From Ephydatia muelleri (Eukaryota > Porifera > Demospongiae > Spongillida > Spongillidae): a stretch of 64,000 bases of DNA. A program made the position numbers and the translations under genes. Below, piece by piece: positions 46,431-58,355 of the stretch. How positions within the stretch are numbered: position 1 is the first letter of the stretch; the number at the start of each line of letters is the position of its first letter. The notes under the pieces were generated by a model. The model was not told the DNA's origin. It ran no database searches and worked only from the letters and a program-made list of their open reading frames with translations. The DNA lies in the NCBI GenBank assembly GCA_013339895.1, contig JABACO010000024.1, positions 1,054,001 through 1,118,000 of the forward strand. Reading direction: 5' to 3'.

Positions 46431-47564
46431 CTAGTAAGGATTAAAGGAACAAAGCATATTAAACATACACTGTTCATGTCTCCATGCACGTGCAATAGCA
46501 ATGTGCAGGATAAAACGGGTGAATGAAACCGGGGGGTAGAGAGATGGGAAGAAAGAGGGTGAGGGAGGAAGGGAGGAGAGAATAAGAAAGAAAGGGATAG
46601 TACCGCAGCCAATGCAAATGATCTCTTGAATGTCTTTATGTGCATACAGAACTTGGTCAGACATTTTGACATGCAAAGCCACTTCCCAAAAACAGTACAT
46701 GTTACCAATGGATTTAGCAGACCATGCGGAATATGACCAAAAATATGTGATTAGACAAAGATGAAATTTTGGAGTCCGGCTCTTTGTATGTAAATGTTTG
46801 TACAGAATTGGGTTTTGAGTACCAACAATAAAAAACCTTACCTAAATTCCTGACATGTAAAGCTATTCTCGTGTCACCTAGTACAGATTTGCCAAACTAC
46901 GATGTTTTCGTCACTGAAACAGTTCATACAATACAGCTTGTGTGCTTTGAATTTATATTTGTATCTGCTTCATAACATTTTGAATCTTCTCATGCCACTA
47001 GTTCAGTGTACATATGAATAGCTATCAGAATGAGAGAAAATGTTTCAACAAATATTTGTACTAAAATTAGTTAGCCAATTGACTTATTTTTTATTGAAGC
47101 AGTCATTATAGTTGTGTAGGTAAATTTAGCCCATTCCCTACCTCCCTCACCTCAGATGAATCATTCTAGAAAGAGACTCATTCATTCAGAAATTCATTGA
47201 TGCAACTATTTTTAGTGTGTCATGTTCTTCAATAACTGTTTTCACTTCCACATGCATACCTGCTTAACAATGCTTCCACACCTGTAATGTACATGTACTA
47301 CTCATGGGAGAGCTGGTGGGTAGATGGACTGATCATGAAGAGGGTAAGGGGAGGAGGTGGGGAGGCCCATGAGAACTGTATGGGCCTCACTTTGCCCTTA
47401 GTCCAGGCCTCACATACTGTACAAACATAAGCACAGACAACAATTCCACTCTACATGTACATCAGAATCCACACACCTGGAGCAAAAGGCATTTATTGAA
47501 CTGAACTGAAACCCATGTGTGAAAATTTACGACCCTGAATAATGTTGTTTTTTATTTTCACTAC

Positions 47565-47663
47565 CTTTGTAGTATGATTGACTTTAGCTCCTGCTTGAAT
47601 GAGTGACTTCACTATTTCAAGATGTCCATTGTGACTTGCAGAGACCAGAGGAGTCCAAGCATC
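47565..47663 (-). CDS. Ankyrin exon B, copy 2
   Basis: 33 codons DAWTPLVSASHNGHLEIVKS...GAKVNHTTK, acceptor TATTGCAG, donor GTAGTG. The best match to the ankyrin consensus in this block. Confidence 0.82.
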
Positions 47664-48160
47664 CTGCAATACAAATCTCATCATTACCCTCAGAGGGTAT
47701 TCTACTTCATTCATTCTGGTGCTCCTGATCTTATTTTGCAAAAAGACATAAATGCTATATTCACTCTTCAACACATGCACACACATAATCAGTTGCCCTA
47801 TGGGACTGCATCTGTAACACAAAGGAAGCGAGACCAGTTATAGACTTAAAACAATGCTGTCATTGTGGCATGTGATGAAACATTGGAGGAGGTACCTCCA
47901 TTGTGTGTGAGATCATTACAACACAATCACGATGATACTCTGGTGAGCCTTGCTGCGTGGTTTGGATGGCATGTACACAGAGTGATTACAGGCTCTAAGT
48001 TCATACACATGTAGTGATGTGCAAATTTACACGCCACTCCCTGCATGCTGTGTGGCTTGGGTCACATGTACACGAACAGAGGTGAGTATTCATTAGACAG
48101 TGCACACATGTAGATTTTGTGTGAATGTATTACAATGACACTGCAAATATGTGTACTGTC

Positions 48161-48259
48161 CTTATCGGCCTGATAGATATTAGACCCATCTTTAATTAGT
48201 GCCTTCACTACATTAAGATGTCCATTAAAACTTGATGCTTCTAATGGACTCCAACCATT
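48161..48259 (-). CDS. Ankyrin exon C, copy 4
   Basis: 33 codons NGWSPLEASSFNGHLNVVKA...GSNIYQADK. The most consensus-like C exon (NGWSPL, NGHL). Acceptor TATTGCAG. Ends AAG|GACAGT as in all other copies. Confidence 0.8.
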
Positions 48260-49167
48260 CTGCAATACAAATTTTGGCATTTTAAACCCGTGGAGGTGAT
48301 GGTTCACACATTACACACGGCAGATGTACATAGGGTGGTCAATGAATTCTGGAGATAACCATTTCCATCACCCAAGGCAAGGTCATGCCCTCAAGTGGAC
48401 AACTGAAGAGATTTGTGAATCCCTAGCTGGACTGCACCTAGCATTGTAACAGGTGTTTGTGCAACGTCTTGAATGGTTATTAACATTATGTCACCCAATC
48501 ATGGAGTGGTGGATGCACCAGACTATTTGACTGTCCACGTTGTGCATGATAAATAACTTGAATAGTGTGTTCTAAGCGTTGTGATGCATTCTGTAGTGTT
48601 TGACATTTGTGATGATATAATAAATATTGATGTACTTTTTGTAGTGTTGAAAGGTCCACCCATCACATCGACCCTCCCCATACCCCTCTCTTAACACGCT
48701 CCCTAATCACATGGTAGGATCACCAGATACACTCTCAGGCAAGATAATGGATAATATATGAGAGAATATCTTTATTGATGTCATGTGTCTATTGCACATG
48801 TATTCTGCACTTGGTGAGATATTTTAGACATACAACTGTACAAAGCCAATTCCCCCAAAATTTGGTTATCTTGTATAGTTTGTCTCAATATCATTTATAT
48901 GGCTGCTTGAACCTTTTGACTACATCTACCTCTCAAAGCATCATATGCCATATAACGGAATTGGACTGGGGACCAATCCAAAGTAATCCATAAGTGGCCA
49001 CTAGCTACTATCATATACATATAGCTCTTGTGATTTTATACATCAGTGCCAATTGTGTTCTAACATTTACATGTACTACGATTAGAACGTTTTGCTTCCC
49101 CCTCCCTCCATCCCCATTAGCACGGCTATATGCCCACTTGTCATAAATTAAACATCACATCACTTAC

Positions 49168-49269
49168 ATCAGATTGTGCTATATTGACGTCAGCACCTGC
49201 TCCCAATAAGCTCAGTACTACACAATGATGACCATTCTGACTTGCCACATACACTGCTATTGCATTGTC
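49168..49269 (-). CDS. Ankyrin exon A, copy 5
   Basis: 34 codons DNAIAVYVASQNGHHCVV...LLGAGADVNIAQSD, acceptor ACTAG, donor GTAAGT. Uninterrupted. Confidence 0.8.
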
Positions 49270-49383
49270 CTAGTAAGGATTGAATGAACAAAACATATTA
49301 AACATACACTGTACATACAACCACCTTCATGCACTTGTTTAGCAATGTGCAGGATAGAACACAGTGAATGAAAGAAGGGTAGA

Positions 49384-49600
49384 GGAGAGGGTGAGTGAGG
49401 GAGGGAGGGAGGGAGGGAGGGAGGGAGGGAGGAGGGAGGGAGGGAGGGGGGAGGGAGGGAGGAGGGAGGGAGGGAGGAGGGAGGGAGGGAGGGAGGGAGG
49501 GACGGGAGGGAGGGAGGGAGGGAGGGAGGGAGGGAGGGAGGGAGGGAGGGAGGGAGGGAGGGAGGGAGGGAGGGAGGGAGGGATGGAGGGAGGGAGGAGG
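49384..49600. repeat. (GGGA)n microsatellite
   Basis: About 215 bases of GGGA/GGA units, a large expansion of the short GA-rich tract found at the same place in the other host units (10890, 40005, 43330, 46530, 60150 and 62400). Confidence 0.97.
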
Positions 49601-49790
49601 AGAGAGTAAGAAAGAAAGGGATGCTACATCAGCTAATGCAAATGTAGTTCAATTATTCACCACATGTGGTCTAGCTTTCAAACTCTCAGAGCTGCTGAAG
49701 TGTACATATTTTAATGTGACCTCTAGAAGTATGATTGAATACACACCAGTTGTGTATAAATGACTTCCTCACACTCGCTTCAGTAGACTT

Positions 49791-51763
49791 CCAAGGGTAA
49801 AGTGGAGATGTGACAGTAATGTAAAAGGCAGCTAGCTATCTTATAATAATGAACTGTTTTTAAGAATAAATTAGGATTATTGCAGTGAAAAGAGTGGACC
49901 CAGGATTTCCGGGTGCGTGAGGGTACTGGAGAGTCCCCCACCAACCCCAGATGATAGCAATTTTTAACACTTCTCACTGCGTGACATAGTATCGTATGCA
50001 GTAATATGCAGTTTGCCCACGCCATGGTATGCAGATACATATCCAGACATGCACGTGTGCGGACCGATATACATACTCGTACCTAGATATGTCAATGTCC
50101 AGTGCATTGTGCAGATGGGTATTGTTGGGGCTAAGTATCGGGTGCGTACCGCACCCATATCGCGAGCGGCACTTTAGCCTCTAAATTACGATGTGCGCAA
50201 TAAATAGGAATATAGGCCGTTTTAACCACACCCATATAAACGCATATGAGTGTGGCTACTATAATTACCTCGACCGAGTCGCGTACTATTTCGAACTCAC
50301 AGGTAAGTTATTGGATCCCTATAATCATTGTAAACTTCTGATACCTATATCTGTGACTATTTCTAGCGGGTGTAGCCTGTAGGACTATTTGAGTAATATC
50401 ATTATCTGCGCAAGCTCGGTTTTTAAGTTTGGCACGTGTTGGTCATTAATGGAGGTGACGACGCACGATCGAGCAAAGGAAACAAAAATAGGCAACTTGG
50501 TTGAGTTCCCAACGAAATAGGAGGAAAGGAAAGTTGGACTACTGGGCTATCTGTGGAGACAGTACTTGGAGCCGTTCCCAACGAAAGAGAAATTGGATTG
50601 TTGATTTTGATCACTATATAGCTGACGAATCAGTGAGGTGCAACTGTGCAAGTGCAAGATAAAGAGTTCCAAGAGTTTCGGACAACGCGGGTGACAGGCG
50701 GAGGTTATAAAGGCAAACCGAACCGACTTAAGCAGTAGCTAGGCCTGGTAAGTTGTGCGTGTTTACACTGTACACTATACGGTGTTGCTTATGTCAAACC
50801 AGGACAAGTGTGTGATTCAGTAGATGCAGTGAGGCGGCGTTTCAAGTTGTCACAAAGGTTTACATGCTTACCTCATGTTTGTTCTCTTAAGCACAGTGCC
50901 GACCAATAGAATGCCATTACGAAGAGCATAGTACGTTGTATATGTGCATGTGGATTATGTGCGCGTGCCAATAACTTCAGGGTCAGGAGATATTTAAGCG
51001 AATACATCGAGACTGAAATGGCGGAAGTGACCAACCCCGGCAAAAGAAGAAACGCAGGTACAGAGTAGGCATGCTATGACTTTCCTTTCTGATCACAGCT
51101 CTTGAGCCGACGCCAGGGTGTACTACGACCAAATGAAAACGTTTCGCTGCATGGCCAACCAAGGGGATGACGACGATAGCATTGTAAAGCATAAGCTAGC
51201 TACCACCGCGGTCAGAGAGTAAGTAAATGCTGAGTTCTTTGTGCATAACCTGTGTAATATTTTAGCGTGTGCTTGTAAGGAAACCGTCGGCAAGTGCCGC
51301 GAGAGTAGTAGAGGCTCGGGCTCGCCTTCCAAGAGGCCTCTGCTAGGCGGAGAGTGCCCTTCTAACTACATCAGGAAAACTGATGGAGACTTTGATCGCC
51401 AGCTTGGAACTATACCTGTTTATTTTTTGACCAAGTTGTATGTCAGTAATTTGATTAAAGTTTGCCGTTAAACTCTGAATTATTGCTGGCGTGGTTCAGG
51501 GTTTAAGCACTAGCCTTCAAGTATGCAGAACAGAAAATGGACGATTCGAATACATGACGTTTACAGAGTCTGCACGCGTTCATCTGAAGTATGCAGACTG
51601 GTGATGACGAATATACTGAATCCCTATGCAGACCGCGATATCATATGTATAAGCGAAGTGTTCGTTCTGAGACGTATACAGGCGCCGCATTCGTGACGTA
51701 TGAAAAACTGCCCACGTGTCGAGTGCAGACGAGTATCGATTAGTATGGGTGCAATATACAAGG
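49791..51763. other. Non-repeat interval, no assignable gene
   Basis: Differs from the host unit. Weak plus-strand signals only: YYNYLDRVAYYFELT followed by CAG|GTAAGT at 50300; a short ATG frame MAEVTNPGKRRNA with donor GTACAG at 51018-51057; and an open piece KRPLLGGECPSNYIRKTDGD near 51330-51400. They do not chain into a recognisable protein and could be 5' exons of an unknown gene. Confidence 0.3.
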
Positions 51764-51771
51764 CTGCATAC

Positions 51772-52941
51772 CAGCCCTACGCAAAAATATATTGTTCATA
51801 CAATATATTGCAATATATTGTCTACAATATATTGTATTGTAGTAATTAACAATACCAATATATTGTATTGTAGTAGTTAACAATACCAATATATTGCATT
51901 GTAGTAGTTAACAATACCAATATATTGTATTGTAGTGGTTAGCAATAACAATATATTGTATTGTATTGGTTGACAAAAAGGTGTTTAATCAGACTGAACT
52001 TAGTCTCATATATATATACGTGTCAAACCACATCAATCTTGTATTGTGCAGTAGGGCTGTGGTAAATAAATTTCAAAATGTGTCATTGTGTGAGACTGTG
52101 AGACGCTATAATAGTGAATTGTTATACTATTAAAATTATAACAGTAGACCCGCAGATGTCCTCGTCCACAATTGGTCACTGGGCAAGCCTGCAGCCTTTG
52201 ACTTCTGTGTGACCTCTCCGCTAAATTCACTTATCCTTTCGGAAGCGGGAGTGTCTTCAGGAGTGGCGGCTCAGGCCTCAGAGATAAGAAAACACAACAG
52301 TAATGATGCTAAATGTGTGGAATTAGGTTGGGTGTGCATCCCTTTGGTTGTCGAGACGTACGGAGCATGGGGTCAAGAGGCAGTTAAAACTTTTACGCAG
52401 TTGGCATCCAGGCTGGCAATTGCATGCTCCAAGCCTAAATCAGTCATCATAAATGAGATTTACGGAAGGCTTAACACCTGCCTCATGAGATCAATTTCTT
52501 CGGCTATCCTCACCAGGATTGTGCCCTCATGAATTGTTATGTGTATGTAATTGTGCGTCAGTGTATTTTATATTGCATATCTTTGAATTGTATCTTTGAA
52601 TACCTTAATTCAATTTGATTGTGTAAAGCATGCATTTTTAGAGCAGGTACTGCACAATGTGTAAGATGCTAGTGAAATGCATAGAATGATGGGACCTGCA
52701 TGGTGGTTTAAAACATTGCAATATTGTATTGCAATATATTGTATTGTTATAATGGAATACTGCAATTTATTGTATTGTTACAATGGAATATTGCAATATA
52801 TTGTATTGTTACAATGGAATATTGCAATATATTGTATTGTTATAATGGAGTATTGCAATATATTGTATTGTTGTAATGGTATATTTATTGCTGAATATCA
52901 GTACAACCAATACAATAACAATATTATTGTGCCTAGCGCTG
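51772..52941. mobile_element. Non-autonomous hAT carrying a retrotransposon fragment
   Basis: Termini CAGCCCTACGCA and CAGCGCTAGGCA (inverted), with CTGCATAC duplicated exactly (51764-51771 and 52942-52949). Each end has an array of about 31-bp units sharing CAATATATTGTATTGT (about 51800-51990 and 52715-52880). Between them lies a family-2 retrotransposon tail (52145-52531). No transposase. The hAT assignment rests on the CAGNG termini and 8-bp duplication. Confidence 0.92.
52145..52531 (+). pseudogene. Family-2 nuclease-domain fragment inside the hAT
   Basis: Open plus-strand frame from RPADVLVHNWSLGKPAAFDF through VTSPLNSLILSEAGVSSGVA, NSNDAKCVELGWVCIPLVVE and YGRLNTCLMRSISSAILTR to its stop. 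It begins exactly at the presumed nuclease core and is uninterrupted for ~125 codons, unlike most copies. FDVTV reads FDFCV. The knuckle is absent. Confidence 0.85.
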
Positions 52942-52949
52942 CTGCATAC

Positions 52950-54160
52950 GGTACACTGTCGCGCCGTGTCTAAAGTCACAAACTACGTACGTAGGAACTC
53001 GTAACTCAAATATGCACACATATCAATGGAAAGAAATTGCATATTTCCCGGGCGTTACGCGCCATTAACATATTACGAGGACATCCTCGAAGCCAGTCGT
53101 AATACGTTAATGGCGCGTAACGCCCGGGAAATATGCAATTTCTTTGCACACTTGTATCTCCATAACGGATAAAGCAAAAATTAACGAACAGAACAAATCA
53201 ATAGCGGTAGGACCCTTCTACATAGGTACCTATTTTGAACCGATTTAGACACTCCTATCTGAAGATGTGGCCGTTTTGAACCCTACGGGGTATCGGACCT
53301 TGTAACGTCGGTACCCCGCATGTGTAAGACACCAAAATGGATGCTCACTTATAGTAATGGTGTGGTATGTTGTGCTAAAAATAGGAACCCGATAGTGTTA
53401 ATATTACGGAAGATATATCGATTTAAATTTCAAGTTATAAAATGAAATCCACAAGACCCATTTTCGTATAGAACGTTCCATATAGCATTTTGTCTCTTAT
53501 TTCCAATGATACTAATTTGTAGTGTTTAGTAATATTGACGACATGACGTTTTTCCACACAAATTATGAAAGCATTGTACTCGTACCAAGTTTAAACTCAT
53601 GGCTAGTCGAATCTATAGCCATCTAGGCCATATAATTATAATTAACAACCATTTGGCACTAGCAGCAACATACGCGCCGCCTCTCGCCGCGTTCTAAGTT
53701 AGAGCGACAAACGTTAAAAACAGTGGTATACACTGCGCCATGCTTTTAATAATTTCACTATAACATATATTTTAACACAAAAGTGGACCGTGGGAATAAG
53801 ACTTTCTGGCACGTGAACCTAGCTGTGCGGACAATAACACAATTACAGCCCGTGTTTTGTTCATTGTGTAGAGGCTTGCGTGTGCATGCTGGCCTGCGGC
53901 GCATATACTGTATTTAAGATGTGTATGCAAACGATTGTAAGGGCTAGTTTTTAAGTCATTGTATCCTTTCTGCGCATCGGTGATTAAGGTTAAAGTTCGT
54001 TCGTTCATTCGTTCATTTCGTTTTGTTCTTTGGCGGCTGCTCGTTAATGGCTGTATAGCTGTAGTGGTTGAAGATACCGGTTAACGTAGACAATGGTGAA
54101 GCTTGGGAGAGATATGTAAAGCGGTTTAGAAGTAATAAAGAGGCAGCAGAACAATTCATC
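52950..54160. other. No gene seen, apart from a long hairpin
   Basis: AT-rich unique-looking sequence. Only the inverted repeat at 53030-53145 stands out. Short frames have no motifs. Confidence 0.35.
53030..53145. repeat. Near-perfect inverted repeat, 49-bp arms
   Basis: Arms 53030-53078 and 53097-53145 pair with one mismatch (core TTCCCGGGCGTTACGCGCCA), loop 18 bp. GC-rich centre in AT-rich surroundings. Could be a small foldback element. Confidence 0.93.
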
Positions 54161-54164
54161 TGAT

Positions 54165-54325
54165 CCTATAGTTAGAAGATGCTGTCAAATGCTTGTTTTG
54201 TGGTGAGGAGCACAATGTCCGGTCTGGTACACAAAAGCATGCAAGATCAAGTTGCTTCTCTTTGGAAGAACATCTACTTGCCTGCATGTTAGCAGATGCA
54301 GGATCAGGAGACAGGAACATAATCT
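54165..54325 (+). pseudogene. Cys/His-rich coding-like piece, unknown
   Basis: Plus-strand frame EDAVKCLFCGEEHNVRSGTQ, KHARSSCFSLEEHLLACMLA, then a stop at ATCTGA. C-x2-C...H...H resembles a zinc-binding module. The frame leads towards the retrotransposon that begins near 54359, but no homology to it is visible. Confidence 0.25.
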
Positions 54326-54358
54326 GAACTTTGTCTGTCAGCAAGCAGCATTCACACC

Positions 54359-55821
54359 ATATATTTTAATTCTGTCAGAGCTGCCCTGGATGTCATTTCA
54401 TCATTGGGTCCTTCTCTTGGGCTAAACATCAACTTTGCAAAGTGTGAGGTGTTTGGCAAGGCAGAGCTATCTGCATTCCCATCTGAGATCACTAAATGGT
54501 ATCACACTCCTCAACTTGAAATTTTGGGTGCACCAATAGGCAATGAAGAATTTTGTAATAACTTTGTGATCAACAAACAGTCAAGTGTTTCTTTCCTTCT
54601 CCAGCAGTTACAAGGGTTGGAAACCCCCCAGCTAGCACTAGCATTGTTACGAAAGTGTGCAGCATTTTGCAAAATGACACACATCTCATGCGTTACACCT
54701 CCAACCTTAATAAAGTCATCATTGTCTGAATTTGATGATAGCATTCACCACTGTTTCACAGAGTGCTTGGCCCTCAATCTGTCACCACAAAGTTCTGGTT
54801 GGAAGCAAGCCTGCTTAAGCCTTAGTAGAGGAGGGCTTGGTTTAAGATCAGTAGCTGTTCACTCCACGGCAGCATACCTAGGCTCAGTTAGTTCATCTTC
54901 CCCAGACTTGGCATCTAGCCATTATGTTATAGATGCACTTAACCTGTTCAATCTCCAATTTTCTGCTTAGGATACTGTATCTATTCCGTTGCCAACGAAG
55001 TCTCATTTTCAGCATGATTTGTCACAACGAATTGAGAATTGCCAATTCCATGCACTGTATAACTCTGGCAGTCTGGCCGATCGGGCTCGCTTACTCTCAA
55101 TTTCATCGGCACATGCCTCCTCATGGCTTCAGGTGGTCCCCTCCCCTAGGCAAGGCTGCGACATGGCTACAAGCAAAATGCAGTGGGGCATCAAATGGTG
55201 GCTTGGTCTACCTCTAACACCTGAATTAGGGGTATGCGCTTATTGTCCAGACAAAGCTCTGGATGCACACCATGCTGTTACTTGCAAGTTTGGGGGAGAT
55301 GTAGTGGCGCGCCACAATGCTCTGCGCAATGCTATTTTTGATTTTTGCAAGCGAGCCCTTCTGAACCCAAAACTGGAAGCAGGGGCAGGCTTGGGTCATG
55401 AAAGGAGACTTACTAGACCTGCAGACATACTCATCCCAAGTTGGTCCAATGGTGATAAGCCTGCAGCCATTGATGTGTCCATCACCTCTCCGCTTAAATC
55501 AAACATTTTGTCTGAAGCGGGTGTGGTGGCAGGTGCAGCAGCAAGGCAAACAGAAGAGAGAAAGCACACATGCAATGATACAATCTGCTCCGAATTGGGA
55601 TGGAAGTGTGTACCATAGTGGTGGAGACGTTTGGTGCTTGGGGAAGAACTGCAGGCCAGTTTTTTGGAGAACTCGCATCACGGCTTGGGGCTCAAAGCCA
55701 TTCCTCAAAGACTACAATGTTGAATAACATCTATGGGAGACTAAGTCTCATACTAGTTCGAGCCAATGCCCGTGCGTTCAATGCTAGGTTGGCTACAACA
55801 ATGGACTTGCTTGAAGGCTAG
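54359..55821 (+). pseudogene. Family-2 retrotransposon, long plus-strand copy
   Basis: Starts just after the RT catalytic motif: NSVRAALDVISSLGPSLGLN, FAKCEVFGKAELS, LEILGAPIGNEEF, LLRKCAAFCKMTHIS, GGLGLRSVA. After a shift at 54970: HASSWLQVVPSPRQG, KWWLGLP, then the full knuckle CAYCPDKALDAHHAVTCKFG (CX2CX7HX4C) with ARHNALRN, RPADILIPSWSNGDKPAAID and VSITSPL, CSELGWKCVP. After a second break: VETFGAWGRTAGQFFGELAS, YGRLSLILVRANARAFNAR. The best-preserved CCHC in the window. Knuckle and nuclease would bind and nick target DNA. Inactive because 5'-truncated and frameshifted. Confidence 0.87.
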
Positions 55822-55859
55822 GGTATTTTTGTGCAAGTTCGTGTGTAGTAATGTGTATA

Positions 55860-56200
55860 TGTGCATTTATTTATTTATTACGTGTATGTAATTGTGTATT
55901 ATGTATACTGCAATGAAGTATTTGGACATGAAAAAAATTTTTTTAACATTTTTGATTTTTATGTAGTAAGGTTTATATACATAGTGTTTCTTTTTTATGT
56001 TACTTGTGTAAACTAATAAGGATGTCTGAAAACAAATGGATAGTTAATACTTAATAATCAAATGAGATAGAACTTGATTATGTAGGTTTGAAATACTTCC
56101 CTCTTATCAATTGTACACACAGGGAATACACAAAACAGAAGTAGTATCATTATTACAGTTTTAAGCTACACAATGTTACTGCACAAAAAAAAACGATACA
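55860..56200. other. AT-rich interval between two retrotransposon tails
   Basis: Tail-to-tail junction of the plus-strand copy (ending 55821) and the minus-strand copy (ending 56224). Probably both 3' untranslated ends plus short insertions. No gene. Confidence 0.5.
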
Positions 56201-56223
56201 CTAGAACGGAGAAGGTGAGGTGA

Positions 56224-57956
56224 CTAACATCCAGTTGCCATCGAATGGGACAGCAGAGCTCTGGCATTCGCTCTAACTAGGACCAGGTTTAACCTGCCAT
56301 AGAGAGCAAAAGTGGCCTGGGACTTGCAACAATTTGATCTAATTGCAAGGCGTGCCGCAAGTCGAGAAAGGTTTGTCTGTGCTTCAGGACCCCAACAATC
56401 ATAAACCTCAACTGCCAAAGGTACACACACACACCCAAGCTCTGGGCACTTTGCGTCATTGCTGGCATGTTTCCTGTTTTCAGCCACCTGAGCAGTTGAC
56501 CCACTTGTCACACTTGCTTCGTGTAGAGTAATTGGAGTAAGCGATGATGTGACAGTTATGTCAAAAGCTGCAGGTTTTCCCAGAACCCAATTAAGAACAA
56601 GCACGTCAGCCGGCCTTGTGCGTCGGGCATCATGTCCCAAACCACTTCCAACTTCCATTCGGCCACCAATACCAGCCTGCCTACAAGACTCAAAAAAACA
56701 TCCCGAACCCTATTGTGGTGAGAGACCACATCGCTATTATGTCGGTAAGTTAGTGCATGATGACCCAAGGGATCTAATGACAAGGTAAGACAACAAGGGC
56801 ATTTCTCCCCACTGAATAGGTCAATCCCAAGCCACCATTTTATTGCAGTTTGGAACTCTGCAGATTCCAGATGTAGGTTGAGTCCAGGAGATGGCACAAC
56901 TGAAAGCCACGAAGCAGCATGAGGGGATGCGACTGATAATGGCCGTGCCCTATTTGGCAGTGACGAAGACTCAAAGAGTGCATGAAACTGACTATGTTCA
57001 ATCCTACTAGAAAGCTCCTTCTGATTTTTGGGTGAAGTCAGCAATTCATCAGTAGAAGTAACATCAGCTGGAGAAACCCGGCTATTAAAGCAATCTATTG
57101 ATTGGAGAAGATGGAGGCTTGTGTTGGTTGACACTGCAAAGGAAGCTACATACGCTGATGCTGAATGCTGGGATAAGCTGCGGAGTCCAAGACCACCTCT
57201 ACTCAAGCACAACTGGGCTTGTTGCCATGCTGTGTTGGGTAGGTTAATAGAAAAGCAGTCAGAGAAACACTGGCGAACATCAATGTCAATGAAATGCAAG
57301 CCCTCAGAAGCAAGGGAGGGAGGGGTGTATCTAGCAATATGAACAAATCTACAGAAACCTTCACATTGGCGAAGGAGTACCAAAGCAACTTGGGAATCAA
57401 GGGATCCAACTTCCTTCAACAGAGCCAAGAATTTGGAAGCACCTGCTCTCTTCTCTGCAATAAACTTTGCACAGAAATTAGTGTCTCCAATCGGGGCCCC
57501 TAGACTTTCAAAGTTAAACGCATTCATCTCTGATGAAAATGGTTGAAGGTCACAATCCCCATAGAGTTCACATTTCGAGGAGTTAATCACGAGACCTAGT
57601 GGTGAGCCAAGATCTTGAATGATACTGAATGCCTGCACAATGGCTTGCTTTGAACCAGCAATAACGCCATCATCAATGTACCAGGCATGGAATAAAAGGT
57701 CAAAACAAATTGGATCAGATGCAATAGCCGATAACACTGTTCGCAGAACCAAACAGAACAAAAGAGGGCCCAAGGGATCACCTTGTTGGACTCCAGATTC
57801 TGACATTATAGTTCCCATTGGAGACCAGAGCAAAGGGTGTTGACCATAGCACCATGCAGCCCCCTGGAGGAGCTCAGGGAAGTGTGCGCTGCACTCATGA
57901 AGAAGTGCCTGACGGGAGACTAAATTAAATGCGTTACGCAAGTCAATTTTCATCAC
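56224..57956 (-). pseudogene. Family-2 retrotransposon, longest copy with RT catalytic core
   Basis: A 466-codon minus-strand frame (56556-57956) starts inside the RT palm: KIDLRNAFNLVSR (first catalytic Asp, residue 5), GVQQGDPLGPLLF (54-66), WYIDDGVIAG (92-101; YIDD box). Then SLGAPIGDTNF, LLRQCEGFCRFVHIA, GGLGLRSLSQ, VVPSPGLNLHLESAEF, KWWLGIDLFSGEKCPCC. The knuckle has lost its last Cys (HHALTYRHN) and RHN reads HHN. A frameshift near 56640 leads to the second frame (56224-56658): TRPADVLVLNWVLGKPAAFD, FDITVTSSL, LSRLAARLAIRSNC, YGRLNLVLVRANARALLS. The 5' end is lost at 57956. The CCHC and nuclease-like module behind RT is the order of R2-superfamily elements. Confidence 0.92.
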
Positions 57957-58355
57957 TACAAAACATTTTCTTGATTACAACGTATTGTTTATTTTTCTAA
58001 ATTTACTAATGTCTACATGTCCCCTATTTTTAAACCACTGTGGAAGGATGAAATAGCTGCGTGGTTAAGCAAAGACAAGGACTACAACAGTCCATGAATG
58101 GTACAAACACAGGTAACAAACCTGGCGCTGATATCGAGACTAGACTGTAAAACAGCGTTGCATGTTTGAATCTGAAACTATAAGTGGATACCAGTATGGT
58201 AGTGGTTAATGTAAATTGCCACCTAGGAATGTTTTGTGCTGTTGACACTTTGTCTATCTATAGCCCAACAGCAGTAATGCATGTACATGCGTGACCATCT
58301 CATGGAGTCTAAGATGAGTTCGCATTCCTACGAGTTGGGGTTTTTAGTGTGCTAG

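Larger units (their letters stand above)
39393..49790. repeat. Host tandem unit, third block (three-plus units)
   Basis: Exon A recurs at 39.8, 43.1, 46.3 and 49.2 kb (spacing 3.3, 3.2 and 2.8 kb) and exon C at 41.8, 45.1 and 48.2 kb. Exon B is kept only at 47.6 kb. In the 41.3 and 44.6 kb units a deletion joins TTCCACACCT directly to TCATTCATTATGGTG, removing it. Death-domain-like segments are at 40603 and 43913. Intervening sequence is intron-like, with CACACC and GGGA minisatellites at constant places. Confidence 0.9.

Noticed and set aside
49364-49763. Gly/Arg/Glu-rich frames
   Set aside because: Produced by the GGGA microsatellite.
51800-52900. Nested Tc1/mariner ends at the AT-rich palindromes
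   Set aside because: The 8-bp TSD and CAGNG termini just outside the arrays explain the structure better.
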